Assembly: GCA_947650365.1 (NCBI GenBank) | Contig: OX393549.1 | Coordinates: 36,079,335-36,143,334, forward strand | Origin: Chamaelirium japonicum | Taxonomy: Eukaryota > Streptophyta > Magnoliopsida > Liliales > Melanthiaceae | DNA length: 64,000 bases | Reading direction: 5' to 3' | Part shown: piece after piece, positions 12,901 through 23,160 of the stretch | Position numbering within the stretch: the stretch's first letter is position 1 | How the letters are laid out: every line of letters starts with the position of its first letter | Translations under genes and position numbers: made by a program | The notes under the pieces: generated by a model | Databases searched by the model: none | The model's input: only the letters and a program-made list of their open reading frames with translations | What the model was told of the DNA's origin: nothing

Positions 12901-15900
12901 CCACTCCCGACTGCGCACGACGAGCCATCCACGAACAATCTCCAGCATTTTCCTTCGTCCTCCTGTCCTGCTGCCGCACCGACTCCCACGGGTCGACCGG
13001 CAGCTACCGACAGGTCTTCTAACGTCTCTGGCACCGGAGCAATGTCTTCCGCCGAGAAATCGCTGAGGAAGTCCGCAAGTGCTTGGCCCTTGACTGCTTT
13101 CCGAGGCACATACCGAGGACCAAACTCTTGCAGCTCTGCAGCCCACTTGCTCAGCCGACTTGCCCGAGTAGAGTTATCCAGTACTTCCTTCAGGGGGTGA
13201 TCGGTGATGACCTCGATGGGGTGAGCGACGAAGTACGGGCGAAGCCTCCTTGACACGTACACTAATGCTAGGGCTACTTGTTCGATCCGCGCGTACCGAG
13301 TTTCAGCTGACGTCATGATGCGGCTGACGTAGTAGACAGGCTTCTCCACTCCTTCACTCTCGCATATCAGTACAACACTGATTGCTGCCTCCGATACGGA
13401 AAGATACACCCCCAGTGTTGCACCTGGCTGGGGGGCTGTCAAGATAGGGGGTCGGCCAAGATACGTCTTCAGCTCCTGAAATGCTTCTTCACAGCGTTGG
13501 TCCCAGTTGAAAGGTGCAAGCTTACTCAGCCTCTCGAACAGGGGCCGACACCGGTCTGAGGACTTTGATATGAAGCGATTGAGGGCGTTGATCCGTCCGG
13601 TCAGCTTCTGGACTTCCTTTCGTGACTTTGGCGACGGCATCTCCTCCAAAGCACGGATCTGCTCCGGGTTGGCTTCGATCCCCCGTCGGGTGACCAATTA
13701 TCCCAGGAATTTTCCCGACGTCATGCCGAAGGCGCACTTGGCCGGGTTCAACTTCATGCTGTACCTCCGCAAGGTTGCGAAGGTTTCCTCCAGGTCTTGC
13801 ATATGCGTATCCTCAGCCTGACTCTTCACAAGCAAGTCGTCGACGTAGACCTCCACGTTCCTTCCGATTTGGTCGACGAACATCTTGTTCACTAGCCTTT
13901 GGTACGTCGCCCCCGCGTTCTTCAATCCGAATGACATCATCTTGTAGCAGTAGAGCCCTCGACCCGTGACGAAGGTCGTGTGCTCCTGGTCCTCCGGATT
14001 CATGGGGATCTGGTGATAGCCCGAGTACCCGTCCATGAACGAGAGCCTCTTGTGTCCCGCCGTGGAATCCACCAGGGTATCGATGCGCGGTAGCGGGTAG
14101 CTATCCTTTGGGCATGCCTGGTTGAGATTTGTGAAATCGATGCAGACCCGAATGGCTCCGGACTTCTTGGGGACGGCAACCACGTTAGCGATCCACTTCG
14201 GGTACCGAGCCTCTCTGATGATGCCCGCTCGTAGCAGCTTCTCTACCTCCATGTTGACAGCTGCTGCTTTTTCCGGTGCTAGCGACCGGGGCTTCTGGCG
14301 TACAGGTGCAGCTCCTTCTCGAATGTTGAGGTGATGACAGGCTACCTCGGGGTGGATGCCTGGCATATCTTCAACTGACCATGCGAACACGTCCAGGTTT
14401 GCCTTGAGAAATGCCGTCATATCTTCGGCATGATGCTTCGGCAGCCGCGACCCGAGAAAAGTTATCCTCGGATGACCCGCTTCTCCTAAGTCCACGGGCA
14501 GAATTGGCTCGACGGCAGGCGACTCCTCCCACTCCGCGTTCGGGCTCTCCAACTCGTCCGGTTCTTTAGATTCAACCGGTCGGTCGGTCTTCTGAGGGTG
14601 CGTCATCCTGCTCAGCTCTTTACCTTCAGCTGGTAGGTCAGTCTCCATCGGGTCGCTCGGACCAGTTAGCTTTTTAAGTTCAGCTAACTGACCGGCCTTC
14701 TTCAAGCTCCTCGACGCATTCAGTTCTTTATGTTCAACTGAATGGTCGGTCTTCTGTAGGTCCCCCGACACTGTCAGCTCTTTACGTTCAGCTGACATGT
14801 CGGTCTTCAGCAAGTCCCCCGACACTGTCAGCTCTTTACGTTCAGCTGACAGGACGCTCTTCAGTAGGTCCCCCGACACTGTCAGCTCTTTAAGTTCAGC
14901 TGACAGGTCGGTCTTCACAAGGGGTTGGCCCCCTCGCGCTCCTACGCTTGATCGGGCGCGGAGCTGGAACGTTGGAGCTTCTTGACTCTGCTTCACAGTC
15001 CAGAGGTTGAGGATGCCCAACTCAGTGCCGCCTCCACCTGGTTCTCCTCCCTCAATTTGGCATGTCGTCTTCAGATGGATGGCACTGAGCTCGCACTTGG
15101 CTGCCGAGGACTGGTCACCTCGAATGCTCATCACGCCCTTGTCGGTCCAAAACTTCAGTGGGCCGACGAGGGGACCGCATCCAAGTGGTGGAGCCACGGC
15201 CTTCCGAGGATGATGTTGTACGACGAGTGAGCTTCGATCACAATGAACCAGGTAAGATTAGTGAGATGCCCTGTTGTGATCGGGAGGGTGATCTCACCAA
15301 CCACCCTTGCAGCCTCCCCCGTGAAGCCCGTTATCGTCGACGACGACTCGGTCATCTGTCCGCGATCTAGCTGCATGGCGTCGAAGGCGCTGAGAAAGAG
15401 CACATCTACCGAACTTCCGGCGTCGACCAGAATTCTCTTCACTAGGCAATTGGCTATCTGGAGCCGTATGACCAGGGGATGGTTGTGAGGCCTCTCTATT
15501 CCGACCAGATCAGCCACCGAAAACTGTACTGCAGCTTCCACTCTTGTCTCGGGACGGATGACAGGGTCGAGTACCACATGGTGGACTTGCCTTGCTTGTT
15601 CAATACGTCGCACCTGTCGGTCGACGGCATTTGAAGATGGTACCGGGCCATGGTACCCGTAGACTGCATCTACCTCTCGGAGCTGGCGCCTTTCTGGCGG
15701 AGGACCCAGTAAGCGCTGTGCCGTCGCTCCTCGCTGGACTTCCCCTACAGCCTTAGTCTCCTTACGTTGAGGGAGGTCAATGAAGCAGCCAAGGTGGCCG
15801 GCCTCAATGAGATCCTCAATATGATGCTTGAGCGCCCGGCACTGCAAGGTGGTGTGACCTTGGCCTTGATGGTACTCGCAGTACCTTGATGCATCTCTGG

Positions 15901-18355
15901 CTCCCTTCTCCCCGGGCTCAAGCGATTGCGCCCACTTGAAGTATGGTTCGCCCTTGATAGCTTCCAGGATCTGGTCTATGGGGGCGTTCAGTACTGTGAA
16001 CTCTCTGTTCCACTGCGGCCTCGCTGGCCTGTCTTGCCTTTGCCGCTTCGCCTCGTGCCGTGTCGCATCCCCCTGCTGCTTGTTGACGTTCTTCACGGCA
16101 GCTGGCTTGGCGTAGCCCTGGTGCGGGGCCCTGGTTTCCACCGTCTTCCTCTTGCGGTCCGCGTCTTCGATCTTGATGTACTTCTCAACGCGTCTCGACA
16201 GCTCGTCAATCGTCTCCGGGGTTCGCTTGATGAGCGACGCGTTGACGAGCTGGGTAGGCTGAATGACGTTCTTGAAGGCCGCGATCACCATGCGATCCTG
16301 CCCGTCTGCGTTCGCCAAGCTCAGGTACTCGGACCTGAACCTATGGTAGAATTGTCGGAGCGTCTCCTTCTGGGTCATACTCATCCCGAAGAGTGACTCC
16401 AGAGTCTTCAGCTCCCGGCGATTGCATCGGTACTGGTCGATGAACCGCGTGCTCAGCTATGAGAACGAGGAGATGGACGAGGGCCTGAGCTTGTGGAACC
16501 ACTCGAGAGGTGTTCCCGACAAGCTGTTGGCGAAGGTCCGGCAGAGGATATGATCATCCTCGTGCGGGACCAGAGCATCCCGGAAAGCCAGTATATGCTC
16601 CACCGGGTCTTTCGATCCGTCAAACTTGGGAAGGCGTGGAGGATTCCATCCGCGAGGGAATGGCTCCCGGAGTAGCTTCTCGACAAGCGGCGACCGTGCG
16701 GCTCCTCGGATGGCGACTTCCTCCAACCGGTCGGGAGCTCGGACCCCCGGTCGGTCTCGCTGGATCTCCTCTCGATCCCCGAGTCGCTCCGACGCATGTA
16801 CCCGAATGCGTTCGTATACGCTCCTCCGATCAGTAGTATGAGCCGGCTGCCGACTGGCTGGCGTCATCCGAGTGTGATGACTATCACTCGGTTGACGATG
16901 ATGTTCTTCGTCTCGCTTCGGGCGATGCACTTGTGCCGAGTCCGTCTTCGAGTGATGCTTGGAGGCAGGCGGCTGTCGGGGGTGTGCTCCGAGCCGGGAC
17001 CAGACATCCGAGCGTCCCGACACAGCTCGGGCGTGTTTGTTTCTTTCCGCAGGCTCCGGGTTACTCGAGTCTCGCCCGTCGGGATTCGCACTTTGGACCT
17101 CCACCGAGCGATTAACCCTGACCTCCACCTGAGGCACTGGTTGTGGCTGCATTTGCACTGGTGGGGTAGCTTGAGTGGGGAGGCTCTGTCCCAACTTGGG
17201 CCAACATGCCCTGATTGAGTAGACCGCCCGTCGGTGCGGCCCGCACGAAGTCACGCAACTCCTCGTAGTTGCGCTGCATCGTTTGGAGTTGGGTGGTGAG
17301 AGCTTGCTGGGTCATCATCATTGTGGCCAGAAAAGCTTCCGACAGACCCTCGGTTAGTGGAGCCAGGGTTGCTACCGGAGCTTGACTGGAGTCCCCGACC
17401 CCCAGTATGGGATTCACCAGCGGGACTGCGCGCTCCGTGTCCGCTGATGGTTGAACAAGACGCCCGACGTCATTAGCATCTTCGAGGGGTGCAACTTCGG
17501 ATGGGAGCTGCGACGTCTAGCGGGTACGATACGGTCCACCGGCCATCGTTCTTCAACCGTGTGGTCGTGGATCGCTGGTTGCAGGTAGCCTCGGACTGGT
17601 CGACACCCACGGGTCAACAGTCGAAAGCTCTAGTAGGAAGTCTTGAATACTATCCCACAGACGACGCCAAGATTGTGGGGGGTTTTTAGTCGAACCGGGC
17701 GGTTCGGGTGGCAAGCACAATCCAACAAGCCAAAGAGAAGAGTGAAGACAGTAGTTACGTGGAAAAATCCCTTCGCAACGTCGAAGGGGAAAAAACCACG
17801 GGTGGGGCGAGAATGCACTAGAACTATCTTTTCGGGTACAATCTCTCACCTTAACCCCAATTACAAACCCCGAGGACCGGTCTCCCAAACTACCGTCCTT
17901 TGCAATTTCACTCAGACTACCGACTGCTGCAGGCAGCGTCTGACCACCGGCTGCTGCAGACAGTATCTGGCTACCGGTCGCTGCGGACAGTATCTGGCTA
18001 CCGGTCGCTGCAGACAGTATCTGGCTACCGACCGGCCTCCGCAGACAGTCTCTGGCTACCTACCGACCGACCTCCGCAGCTCCACGAATTCCGGGACGAA
18101 ACGGGCAGCGTTTCCTCTAGAATTCTTCCTTCTCTTGCTGAAGGGGTAGGTCCCCTTTTATAGTGGCGGGGTGACGGTTACGACGCTCCGCGAAAATCGG
18201 GTGGGTGACGTGTCCCCGCAATGAGCTCAACCGCCGCGGTGACGTGGCGCGCGGTTGACACCTAGTCACTTTGGGCCGGAAATCGCGGAGCGTTGTCAGC
18301 ACCGCGAGATCTTCGGGCTCGACTGCTGCTTCATACCTCGGCTCGTTGCACGTCC

Positions 18356-18408
<53 letters not shown>

Positions 18409-20961
18409 TGTTGCATGGCCGACCCCCCTTGGTCTGGTGACATGCCGACCGAAGTAGAGAGAGGGGGGGGGGGGGGGGGGGTGCTCCTTCCTCCCTTGGT
18501 GACATGCCGACCGAACCAAAGAGGGGGGGGGGGGGGGGGGGTGCTGCCTCCTTTGTTTGGTGACCGGCCGACCGACCCCCCCCCCCCCCTTTTGGTCTGG
18601 TGACATGCCGAACCAAGTAGAGAGAGGGGGGGGGGGGGGTGCCCCCTTTTGTCTGGTGACATGCCGACCGACCCCCCCCCCCTTCCGTCTGGTGACCGGC
18701 CGACCGAGCTAGGGGGGGGTGCTGCCCCCCTTTGTCTGATGACATGCCGACCGAGCCCATGGGTGGGGGTGCTGCCCCCTCCTTTGTCTGATGACCTGCC
18801 GACCGAAGCCCATGGGGGGGTGTTTGTTGCGTGGCCAACCCCGAGAGAGAAAGGTACACACATCTTCTTTGGGGTGCGATTGTGTGGAAAATCCTTATCA
18901 AAGTTGGTGCAGTCCAACCTTCTCGTGCGAGTAACATGACTCCTGACAAATGCCTCCTGTTCTTAATCCTCTTTACTGCAAGCTCTCTCCTAACGTTTCA
19001 CAATTTTCTGATTCTATGTAGTTTTATTGTTGTTCCGTGATTGTGTGGGTGTTGATTTATGATTGTCACGAGGGAGAATTATTGAAGAATTGTTCTTCGC
19101 TATGATACCCAGATCCTTTATTTTGTGAAAACTACATCCTTTACCGTTCCTGTACAGAGAAGATATTTCTATAGGATCCTTGATTTTATTTTAAGCATAT
19201 TTTTATTGGTATAGCATATATTTCTAGAGGGGATTTAAGATATTGGTATATGACGTAATAAGACCAATTTTATTTTAAAACAATTATACTTTTCTTGAAA
19301 AGTGTGGATCTCTTGGACAATGCAAACAAAACAATATCATTAATATTATTTGAAATGAAATTTGTTTGATTCTGCAGACTATGTCACTGTTAGTTATGCA
19401 AGAAGTGGGGGGCCCGGTGGTCAGAATGTAAATAAAGGTTGGTTGATTTTTTGTTTTAACTTCTCTCAATTTTGGAGAGTTTGGATTCTACTTTTAATCC
19501 AATGGTTCCTTTCTTAGGGTACAAAACTGATTTTGACACTTCACCTTTTTGTGATTAAATGAACTTAGATTGAATTCCATCGTCCTCCTGTTTTCACACA
19601 ATTAGCTGCAGTTCAACATACATACGTATGTACCGTCACAAGGATGATTTGTTTTAATTCTCAGTTGTAGTTTGTTTTTTTCCTCCTTTAAAGACCCTCT
19701 TTAAATCTCTAGTTTTTTGAGAATTATGCAGTTTTTAAATGATTTTGAGCCATTTTCTTAATGATTGACTAAAATTTACATGGTTCCCCGAAGCGCACGC
19801 GCGCATGCACACAAACACACAAAAAAAGCCTAAAACTTCATGTTATGATTTGCTTTTCTTATAATGGGACTACACTGTAGTAGCTTCTGTGTGATCTTAT
19901 TTCACTCAGTAGTGCGTTCTGAGATTTGTTTGTATGATATTCTTAACTGTTGTAGTGAATACTAAGGTAGACATGCGATTCAATGTTAAACAAGCACATT
20001 GGCTAAGTGAAAGAGTGAAGGAGAAAATACTTCAAATGGTGATTCACTGAACCTTTTCTGATTGCATCCCTAATTGGTTTGTGCATGGCCATGTTGACCA
20101 CAATACCTTGCATTTGTACATAATATTAAATTTTGATCTAGTTGTGTATGTATAATCTATCTACCTTATCTAACTGCAGGAAAAAAATCGAATCAACAAA
20201 GATGGGGAGATTGTTATTTCCTCTACAAAGACTAGAACACAGAGGTTCAATTTTTACCTACTGGTACTTAGCTTTAAATATTTGTTTCTCGTGGCGTAGC
20301 AGAGTAATATTTTATCGTTCATATTCAGGGGCAACATTGAAGATGCTTTGGAGAAACTTCAGGTGTGGTTGTATTTTATTTTTTTGCACCTGTTTTCTCT
20401 TGTGCAAACCAACTCAATTCACCCTTCAAGGGGTCCATTGTTCCACTGTTAACTGTGATATTCCAAGTTTTTCAACCCTCTCAATTGGTATCTCTTGTCT
20501 ATTGGGTATGGTTAAACAGACAATCATTGATGCTGCGTCATATGTCCCCCCACCTCCTTCAGAAGAGCAAAAGAAGAGGATCGAAAAATTGTATGCCCTA
20601 AACTGTTTATAATTGTTAAAAATGATTTTTGTCATTTATATTTTGCTATCTGATCTCTATTTTCAACTGCTGTCCATCTTCTATAGTTGATAAAAATAAC
20701 TTGAGTTCATGCTATCATTAGCTGCACATCAATGTCCTCCTGAGAACATACTGCTGGTGCTGTTTCTTGATTTGCAAAGTGGACCATTCTTTAGAAGTAA
20801 AGAAGTTGTTACTTTCCCCCCCAATAATGGAGCTGCAAAAAAATAACTTGTTCGATCTCTGTGATTGAAGTGCTGCTATTGGAGAGCACAAGAGGATGCA
20901 GAGCAAGAAAGCTGTCTCACAGAAGAAGGCAATTAGGAGGAGCAGAGAAAGTTGGGATTGA
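6700..20961 (+). CDS. Mitochondrial peptidyl-tRNA hydrolase / class I release-factor-like protein (ICT1 type), 7 exons
   Basis: Predicted ribosome-rescue factor: hydrolyses peptidyl-tRNA on stalled mitochondrial ribosomes without needing a stop codon (known for the ICT1/ArfB family). Exons 6700-6958, 19378-19437, 19956-20038, 20180-20244, 20329-20362, 20520-20590 and 20871-20961 all have GT-AG borders and keep one frame, giving 663 nt, 220 residues plus TGA. Residues 1-about 60 are Arg/Ala/Ser-rich with almost no acidic residues, as in a mitochondrial presequence. Exon 2 encodes SGGPGGQNVNK with the catalytic GGQ at residues 100-102. Exon 3 continues VNTKVDMRFNV, a family hallmark. The C-terminal tail is Lys/Arg-rich (QSKKAVSQKKAIRRS), as the family uses to probe the mRNA channel. 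Length and domain order fit the plant family. Odd: intron 1 is 12.4 kb because of retrotransposons lying antisense to the gene. I see no lesion, so the gene may still be active. Confidence 0.9.
7188..7268. repeat. Short tandem repeat, 22-23 bp unit
   Basis: Units beginning AGTATACATT at 7188, 7211 and 7233, with a partial unit at 7256 (AGTATATACTCG). It lies in intron 1 of the ICT1-like gene. Confidence 0.8.
7590..9900 (-). mobile_element. Ty1/copia fragment in ICT1-like intron 1
   Basis: Minus-strand copia relic running right to left. The integrase C-terminal part (about 9850-9540) has SIFLGYSHKHRGYRCLDL and SRHVVFDETPFPF. After a Ser/Pro/His-rich linker, the RT relic follows with YMEQPQGFVDTPNLDYVCRL (about 8720-8792) and LLYVDDIILTSN (about 8545-8592). 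RNase H lies at about 8070-7640 with DADWASGPDDRQST, SSTEAEYRSM, LWCDNISAMSLTS and FHARTKHIEVDYYFV. Several stops and frameshifts interrupt it. The gag and integrase core are missing and no LTRs are visible, so it is a truncated dead copy, antisense to the host gene. Confidence 0.85.
9901..10350. other. Intron 1 sequence, no feature recognised
   Basis: Non-coding sequence between the copia fragment and Tat-1. A TATATAAGAGAG box-like string at about 10310-10321 could be a relic of an LTR promoter, but no LTR can be delimited. Confidence 0.3.
10356..11523 (-). repeat. Tat-1 3' LTR
   Basis: About 1168 bp. On the plus strand it begins TGTGGGGGG and ends GGTACACACA. It contains a 27-bp tandem array (unit core CAGTATCTGGCTACCGGTCG, about 10640-10745) and G-run/C-run blocks at 11140-11480. 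The minus-strand TATAAAA box is the complement of 10865-10871. Confidence 0.9.
11524..11536 (-). promoter_or_regulatory. Tat-1 polypurine tract
   Basis: The minus strand reads AGGAGGGGGTAT directly before the 3' LTR, the expected second-strand primer. Confidence 0.7.
11696..12796. repeat. Tat-1 145-bp tandem repeat array, about 7.5 copies
   Basis: Direct repeats with a constant 145-bp period (GGCCAAGTGG anchors at 11792, 11937, 12082, 12227, 12372, 12517 and 12662). Each unit has a perfect 10-bp inverted repeat, CCAAGTGGTA and TACCACTTGG, about 22 bp apart, and several GTCGACCGGTCG palindromes. Tat-2 has the same array with four copies. It has no coding capacity and the spacers are not variable as in CRISPR. 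Confidence 0.92.
12792..17546 (-). pseudogene. Tat-1 gag-protease-RT-RNase H relic
   Basis: Compared with Tat-2: the gag ATG at 17546-17544 is followed by TCG-to-TAG about nine codons later; one extra base near 17187 shifts gag; GAG-to-TAG stops gag near 16460; a 7-base deletion near 15157 shifts the frame between protease and RT; and TAC-to-TAA stops RT at 13695-13697. Recognisable domains are gag (about 16650-16260), the CEYHQGQGHTTLQC knuckle (about 15870), protease DAGSSVDVLF (about 15390-15420), an 18-residue repeat spacer with seven units (about 14565-14917), RT with YVDDLLVKS (about 13825-13850), gypsy RNase H (about 13450-13100) and the first part of the archaeal-type RNase H ending at 12792. 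Confidence 0.88.
17651..17670 (-). promoter_or_regulatory. Tat-1 primer binding site
   Basis: Three bases inside the 5' LTR the minus strand reads TTGGCGTCGTCTGTGGGATA, matching the TTGGCGCCnnCTGTGGGA pattern common in plant Ty3/gypsy elements. The tRNA was not identified. Confidence 0.7.
17674..18862 (-). repeat. Tat-1 5' LTR
   Basis: About 1189 bp, in the same orientation as the copy at 10356-11523. It has one 27-bp unit fewer and a longer GA microsatellite (18357-18402). The minus-strand TATAAAAGGGG promoter box is the complement of 18152-18162, placing the sense transcription start about 25-30 bp to its left. Confidence 0.9.
18868..19377 (+). other. Remainder of ICT1-like intron 1
   Basis: AT-rich intronic sequence between the Tat-1 right target duplication and the exon 2 acceptor. 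Nothing else recognised. Confidence 0.5.
19378..19437 (+). CDS. ICT1-like gene, exon 2 (GGQ motif)
   Basis: Sixty bases between acceptor TTCTGCAG and donor GTTGGT. Encodes DYVTVSYARSGGPGGQNVNK, the GGQ catalytic loop. The Gln side chain places the hydrolytic water in class I release factors. Confidence 0.92.
19956..20038 (+). CDS. ICT1-like gene, exon 3
   Basis: Acceptor GTTGTAG, donor GTGATT. Completes V and encodes NTKVDMRFNVKQAHWLSERV and following residues to LQM. NTKVDMRF is strongly conserved in the family. Confidence 0.9.
20180..20244 (+). CDS. ICT1-like gene, exon 4
   Basis: Acceptor AACTGCAG, donor GTTCAA. Encodes EKNRINKDGEIVISSTKTRT and QR (split Arg codon), a beta-hairpin region of the release-factor domain. 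Confidence 0.9.
20329..20362 (+). CDS. ICT1-like gene, exon 5 (34 nt micro-exon)
   Basis: Acceptor ATATTCAG, donor GTGTGG. Completes the split Arg and encodes GNIEDALEKLQ. Too short for ordinary ORF detection but required to keep the frame. Confidence 0.88.
20520..20590 (+). CDS. ICT1-like gene, exon 6
   Basis: Acceptor TTAAACAG, donor GTATGC. Encodes TIIDAASYVPPPPSEEQKKR and IEK plus two bases. The Pro-rich linker is typical of the plant members. Confidence 0.9.
20871..20961 (+). CDS. ICT1-like gene, exon 7 and stop
   Basis: Acceptor GATTGAAG. Completes a Phe codon and encodes AAIGEHKRMQSKKAVSQKKA, IRRSRESWD and TGA. The basic tail is the mRNA-channel sensor in ICT1/ArfB proteins. Confidence 0.88.
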
Positions 20962-21094
20962 CTGTAAGGTGACTTTTGATCCAATAATTGGCCTAATCTA
21001 CATGATGCTTTCGATTGTTTTGTGTGATTTGTCTTTCAAGTGTTTGTTTTATGAAATAACTTTATTTTCTTTTTCATACTTTAATTTGTGACAG

Positions 21095-21220
21095 TTGACT
21101 AGTTATAATATGAAGGTGGTCACTGAATGCAAGTTTAAACCATGGAGGCGACAAGCTGAAGAAGAAGCTATAACTCTAAACTCTGGTGCAAGGAGTCCTC
21201 ATACCAGCTTCTCAATACAG
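21095..21220 (+). other. Possible spliced 3' UTR exon of the ICT1-like gene
   Basis: A pyrimidine-rich acceptor (AATTTGTGACAG) precedes 21095 and a strong donor (CAGG/GTAAGTGG) follows 21220. A GTAAGG donor lies three bases after the TGA, at about 20964. If used, the mRNA would have introns in its 3' UTR. Inferred from splice signals only. Confidence 0.3.
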
Positions 21221-21936
21221 GGTAAGTGGCATCTTGGTTGTCTTTGTATAAAATGATATACAAAATTTATTTAATTGGTTGCTTATACTACTATTTTCGA
21301 CCTGTATATTTCTTTTGAGCAAGTCCCTCGGCATGTTGTCATTCATGAAGGGTTGGGAAAAGGGAAGTTCTTGATCAAACAAATGGTCTATATTTTTTGT
21401 AATTCAGCCATCTTTATATGGAATTGCACTAATGAATTGATTTCACTCAAATATTCTAGTTAAATTAATAGTAGGGTTAGTTTGACTGAAATCTACTAAG
21501 CTTAGGTTCATTTGTATTGAAATTACAACTGGCCATTATCCATCTCAACCAGAATTCTCAGTTCTACGTTTGGGGCTTCTCTGCTGAGCATTGGACACTG
21601 ACTTTGTCTTGGAGACTGTCCTACTTTGCTGTTAACAACTTAAGGACCTCTGAGTGGCTAAGAAGGTGCCTTTTTCTTTGCACTGACTTCTCGGTGTCTT
21701 GGCAAAAGTTGTTGAACTGCCTAATGGTAAAAGTTTAGTCTGAACGGAACCCTTGCTAAGTATCAGGTTAGCCATGCATTACCAGAGAGCCGTAAAAACC
21801 TGCAAATAACTCCCTTTGCACCTGATGGCTGCCCCCAGACTGGGGTTGTGTATTATCCTTGAACCTAGGACAATAATAATACAACTTTATTATCCTGTTT
21901 TTATCTGAAAGAAGATTTAGATAGAACTAAAATATT
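21221..21936. other. Downstream of the ICT1-like gene, no coding frame recognised
   Basis: AT-rich sequence. It may contain further 3' UTR of the ICT1-like gene (an acceptor-like CTTAG lies near 21507), but I cannot place a poly(A) site with confidence. Confidence 0.3.
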
Positions 21937-21944
21937 GTGAATTC

Positions 21945-22441
21945 TAGGGCTGCAACTTGGGTGGGTTGAACCTGAGCCAACCCGACTTTGGGAAAGTTTG
22001 GGTTGGGCTTGGGCCAAGGGGTCGGGCAACCCATACCCGAGTTGAGTGTAACATTTCACCTTATAGGCCTCATGAATCTTATTCCTAGAAATGCATGGAT
22101 TATATTCTAACACAAAGAGCCACAAACCATCAGATAGTGGAGGTAAGAGGCATCTTATTGGCAAGTACTAAGGATAAAAATAAAATTTCTTGATATTTTC
22201 TCTTTAAAATTCAAAACTTTGGACAAGTAAAAAAATAAGCATTATATGAATCTGTGCAACCCGACCTGATCCACCAACTCGCGCCAACCCGAGTTTAACC
22301 CGAGCTTGGAAATTTTTTCTTGGGTTAGGCTTGAGTTGCGAAGCGCGGTTTGAAGGTCGGGTTACAGGTTGAGGGTTCTACAACTCAGGTTGGACTTGGT
22401 TGACCTCTAATTTGACCCAACTTGCCCGAGTTGTAGCCCTA
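21945..22441. mobile_element. hAT-like non-autonomous element, 497 bp
   Basis: A perfect 8-bp target duplication GTGAATTC flanks it (21937-21944 and 22442-22449). Terminal inverted repeats are TAGGGCTGCAACT and its complement with one mismatch. The interior is GGGTTGGG/CCCAACCC-rich subterminal repeats with no open frame. Family assignment rests on TIR form and the 8-bp duplication. Confidence 0.9.
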
Positions 22442-22449
22442 GTGAATTC

Positions 22450-22893
22450 TATTGAGTTTCACCCAAATTCTCATATTAAGCTAGAAAATTACCATATGAA
22501 GTGTGAACATAAAGTTGTGAAAGTTGATGAGCAACCTAAAGTAATGAACCAATACTACAAAAGTGGTAGCTAGGAGCCTAGGAGAATGAAAAAGATAGCT
22601 GTTTTTCTTATCGTTTTTAATGGACTGAGAGCTTTGGGAAGCTCCAACCTTCTTGCCAAGCAAAGCAGTGCTCCATACTTTATTTTTTGCTTATTATTTA
22701 TGTTTTCCAGTGAGATCTGCAAAGTAAAAGCCATTGGCAAGATAAAGGGATCATGGGGCCACTTTTTATTTCCGTGTTAAATTGAAGAAGAAGAAAAAGA
22801 GCAATGCATGGATACATGGCACTTGAGCTCATTGATATGGTTGAAATGTTTGTCCTAATGAAAACAAAGACTTAGTCCTGTTGAGGCTACTAG
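22450..22893. other. No feature recognised
   Basis: AT-rich intergenic sequence without a convincing coding frame. Confidence 0.3.
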
Positions 22894-22949
22894 TACTTTA
22901 TATGAGTTTATTTGGTCTAAATACTTTATATGAGTTTATTTGGTCTAAA
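22894..22949. repeat. Perfect tandem duplication, 28-bp unit
   Basis: Two identical units beginning TACTTTATATGAGTTTATTT at 22894 and 22922. The lack of any mismatch suggests a recent slippage event. Confidence 0.9.
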
Positions 22950-23160
22950 TACTATCCACGTCTAAGGCAGAAACCTAGATTGTCAATATCAACGCGAGAC
23001 GTAGATATATGTACTTGTGGAGGCATATTGTCGGAGTTTGAAGATATGGCAAAGCTGTCAATGCAACATAGACAACCCTTAATAAATGACTGTCTAAGAA
23101 AGATTCATAAAGCCGACCCCAAATAGATGAATAAATCTTGATGGTTATGGTTATGGCAGT
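22950..23160 (+). mobile_element. Possible LINE/SINE-like 3' end
   Basis: The end of this segment (GACCCCAAATAGATGAATAA at about 23116, then TTGATGGTTATGGTTATGG) resembles the GACCCCAAATAGTTGGG plus simple-repeat tail of some plant non-LTR elements. A short open frame (22881-23126) precedes it. No RT or endonuclease motif was seen, so this is tentative. Confidence 0.25.

Larger units (their letters stand above)
10356..18862 (-). mobile_element. Tat-1: Ty3/gypsy Tat-lineage LTR retrotransposon, deleted
   Basis: A full element with two LTRs inserted in ICT1-like intron 1, transcribed from the minus strand. The 5-bp target duplication TCTTC is perfect at 10351-10355 and 18863-18867. LTRs start TGTGGGG and end ACACA on the plus strand. 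gag, protease, RT, gypsy RNase H and part of the second (archaeal-type) RNase H are present. The rest of that RNase H, the integrase and the antisense gene found in Tat-2 are deleted, and the frame has at least five further lesions. The LTRs differ by scattered substitutions (roughly a dozen in the first 500 bp by eye), so it is older than Tat-2. Confidence 0.93.

Noticed and set aside
14797-14985. Plus-strand Ser/Asp-rich frames opposite the 18-residue repeats, also at 53315-53643
   Set aside because: Antisense shadows of the repeated spacer in pol, caused by its 54-bp period.
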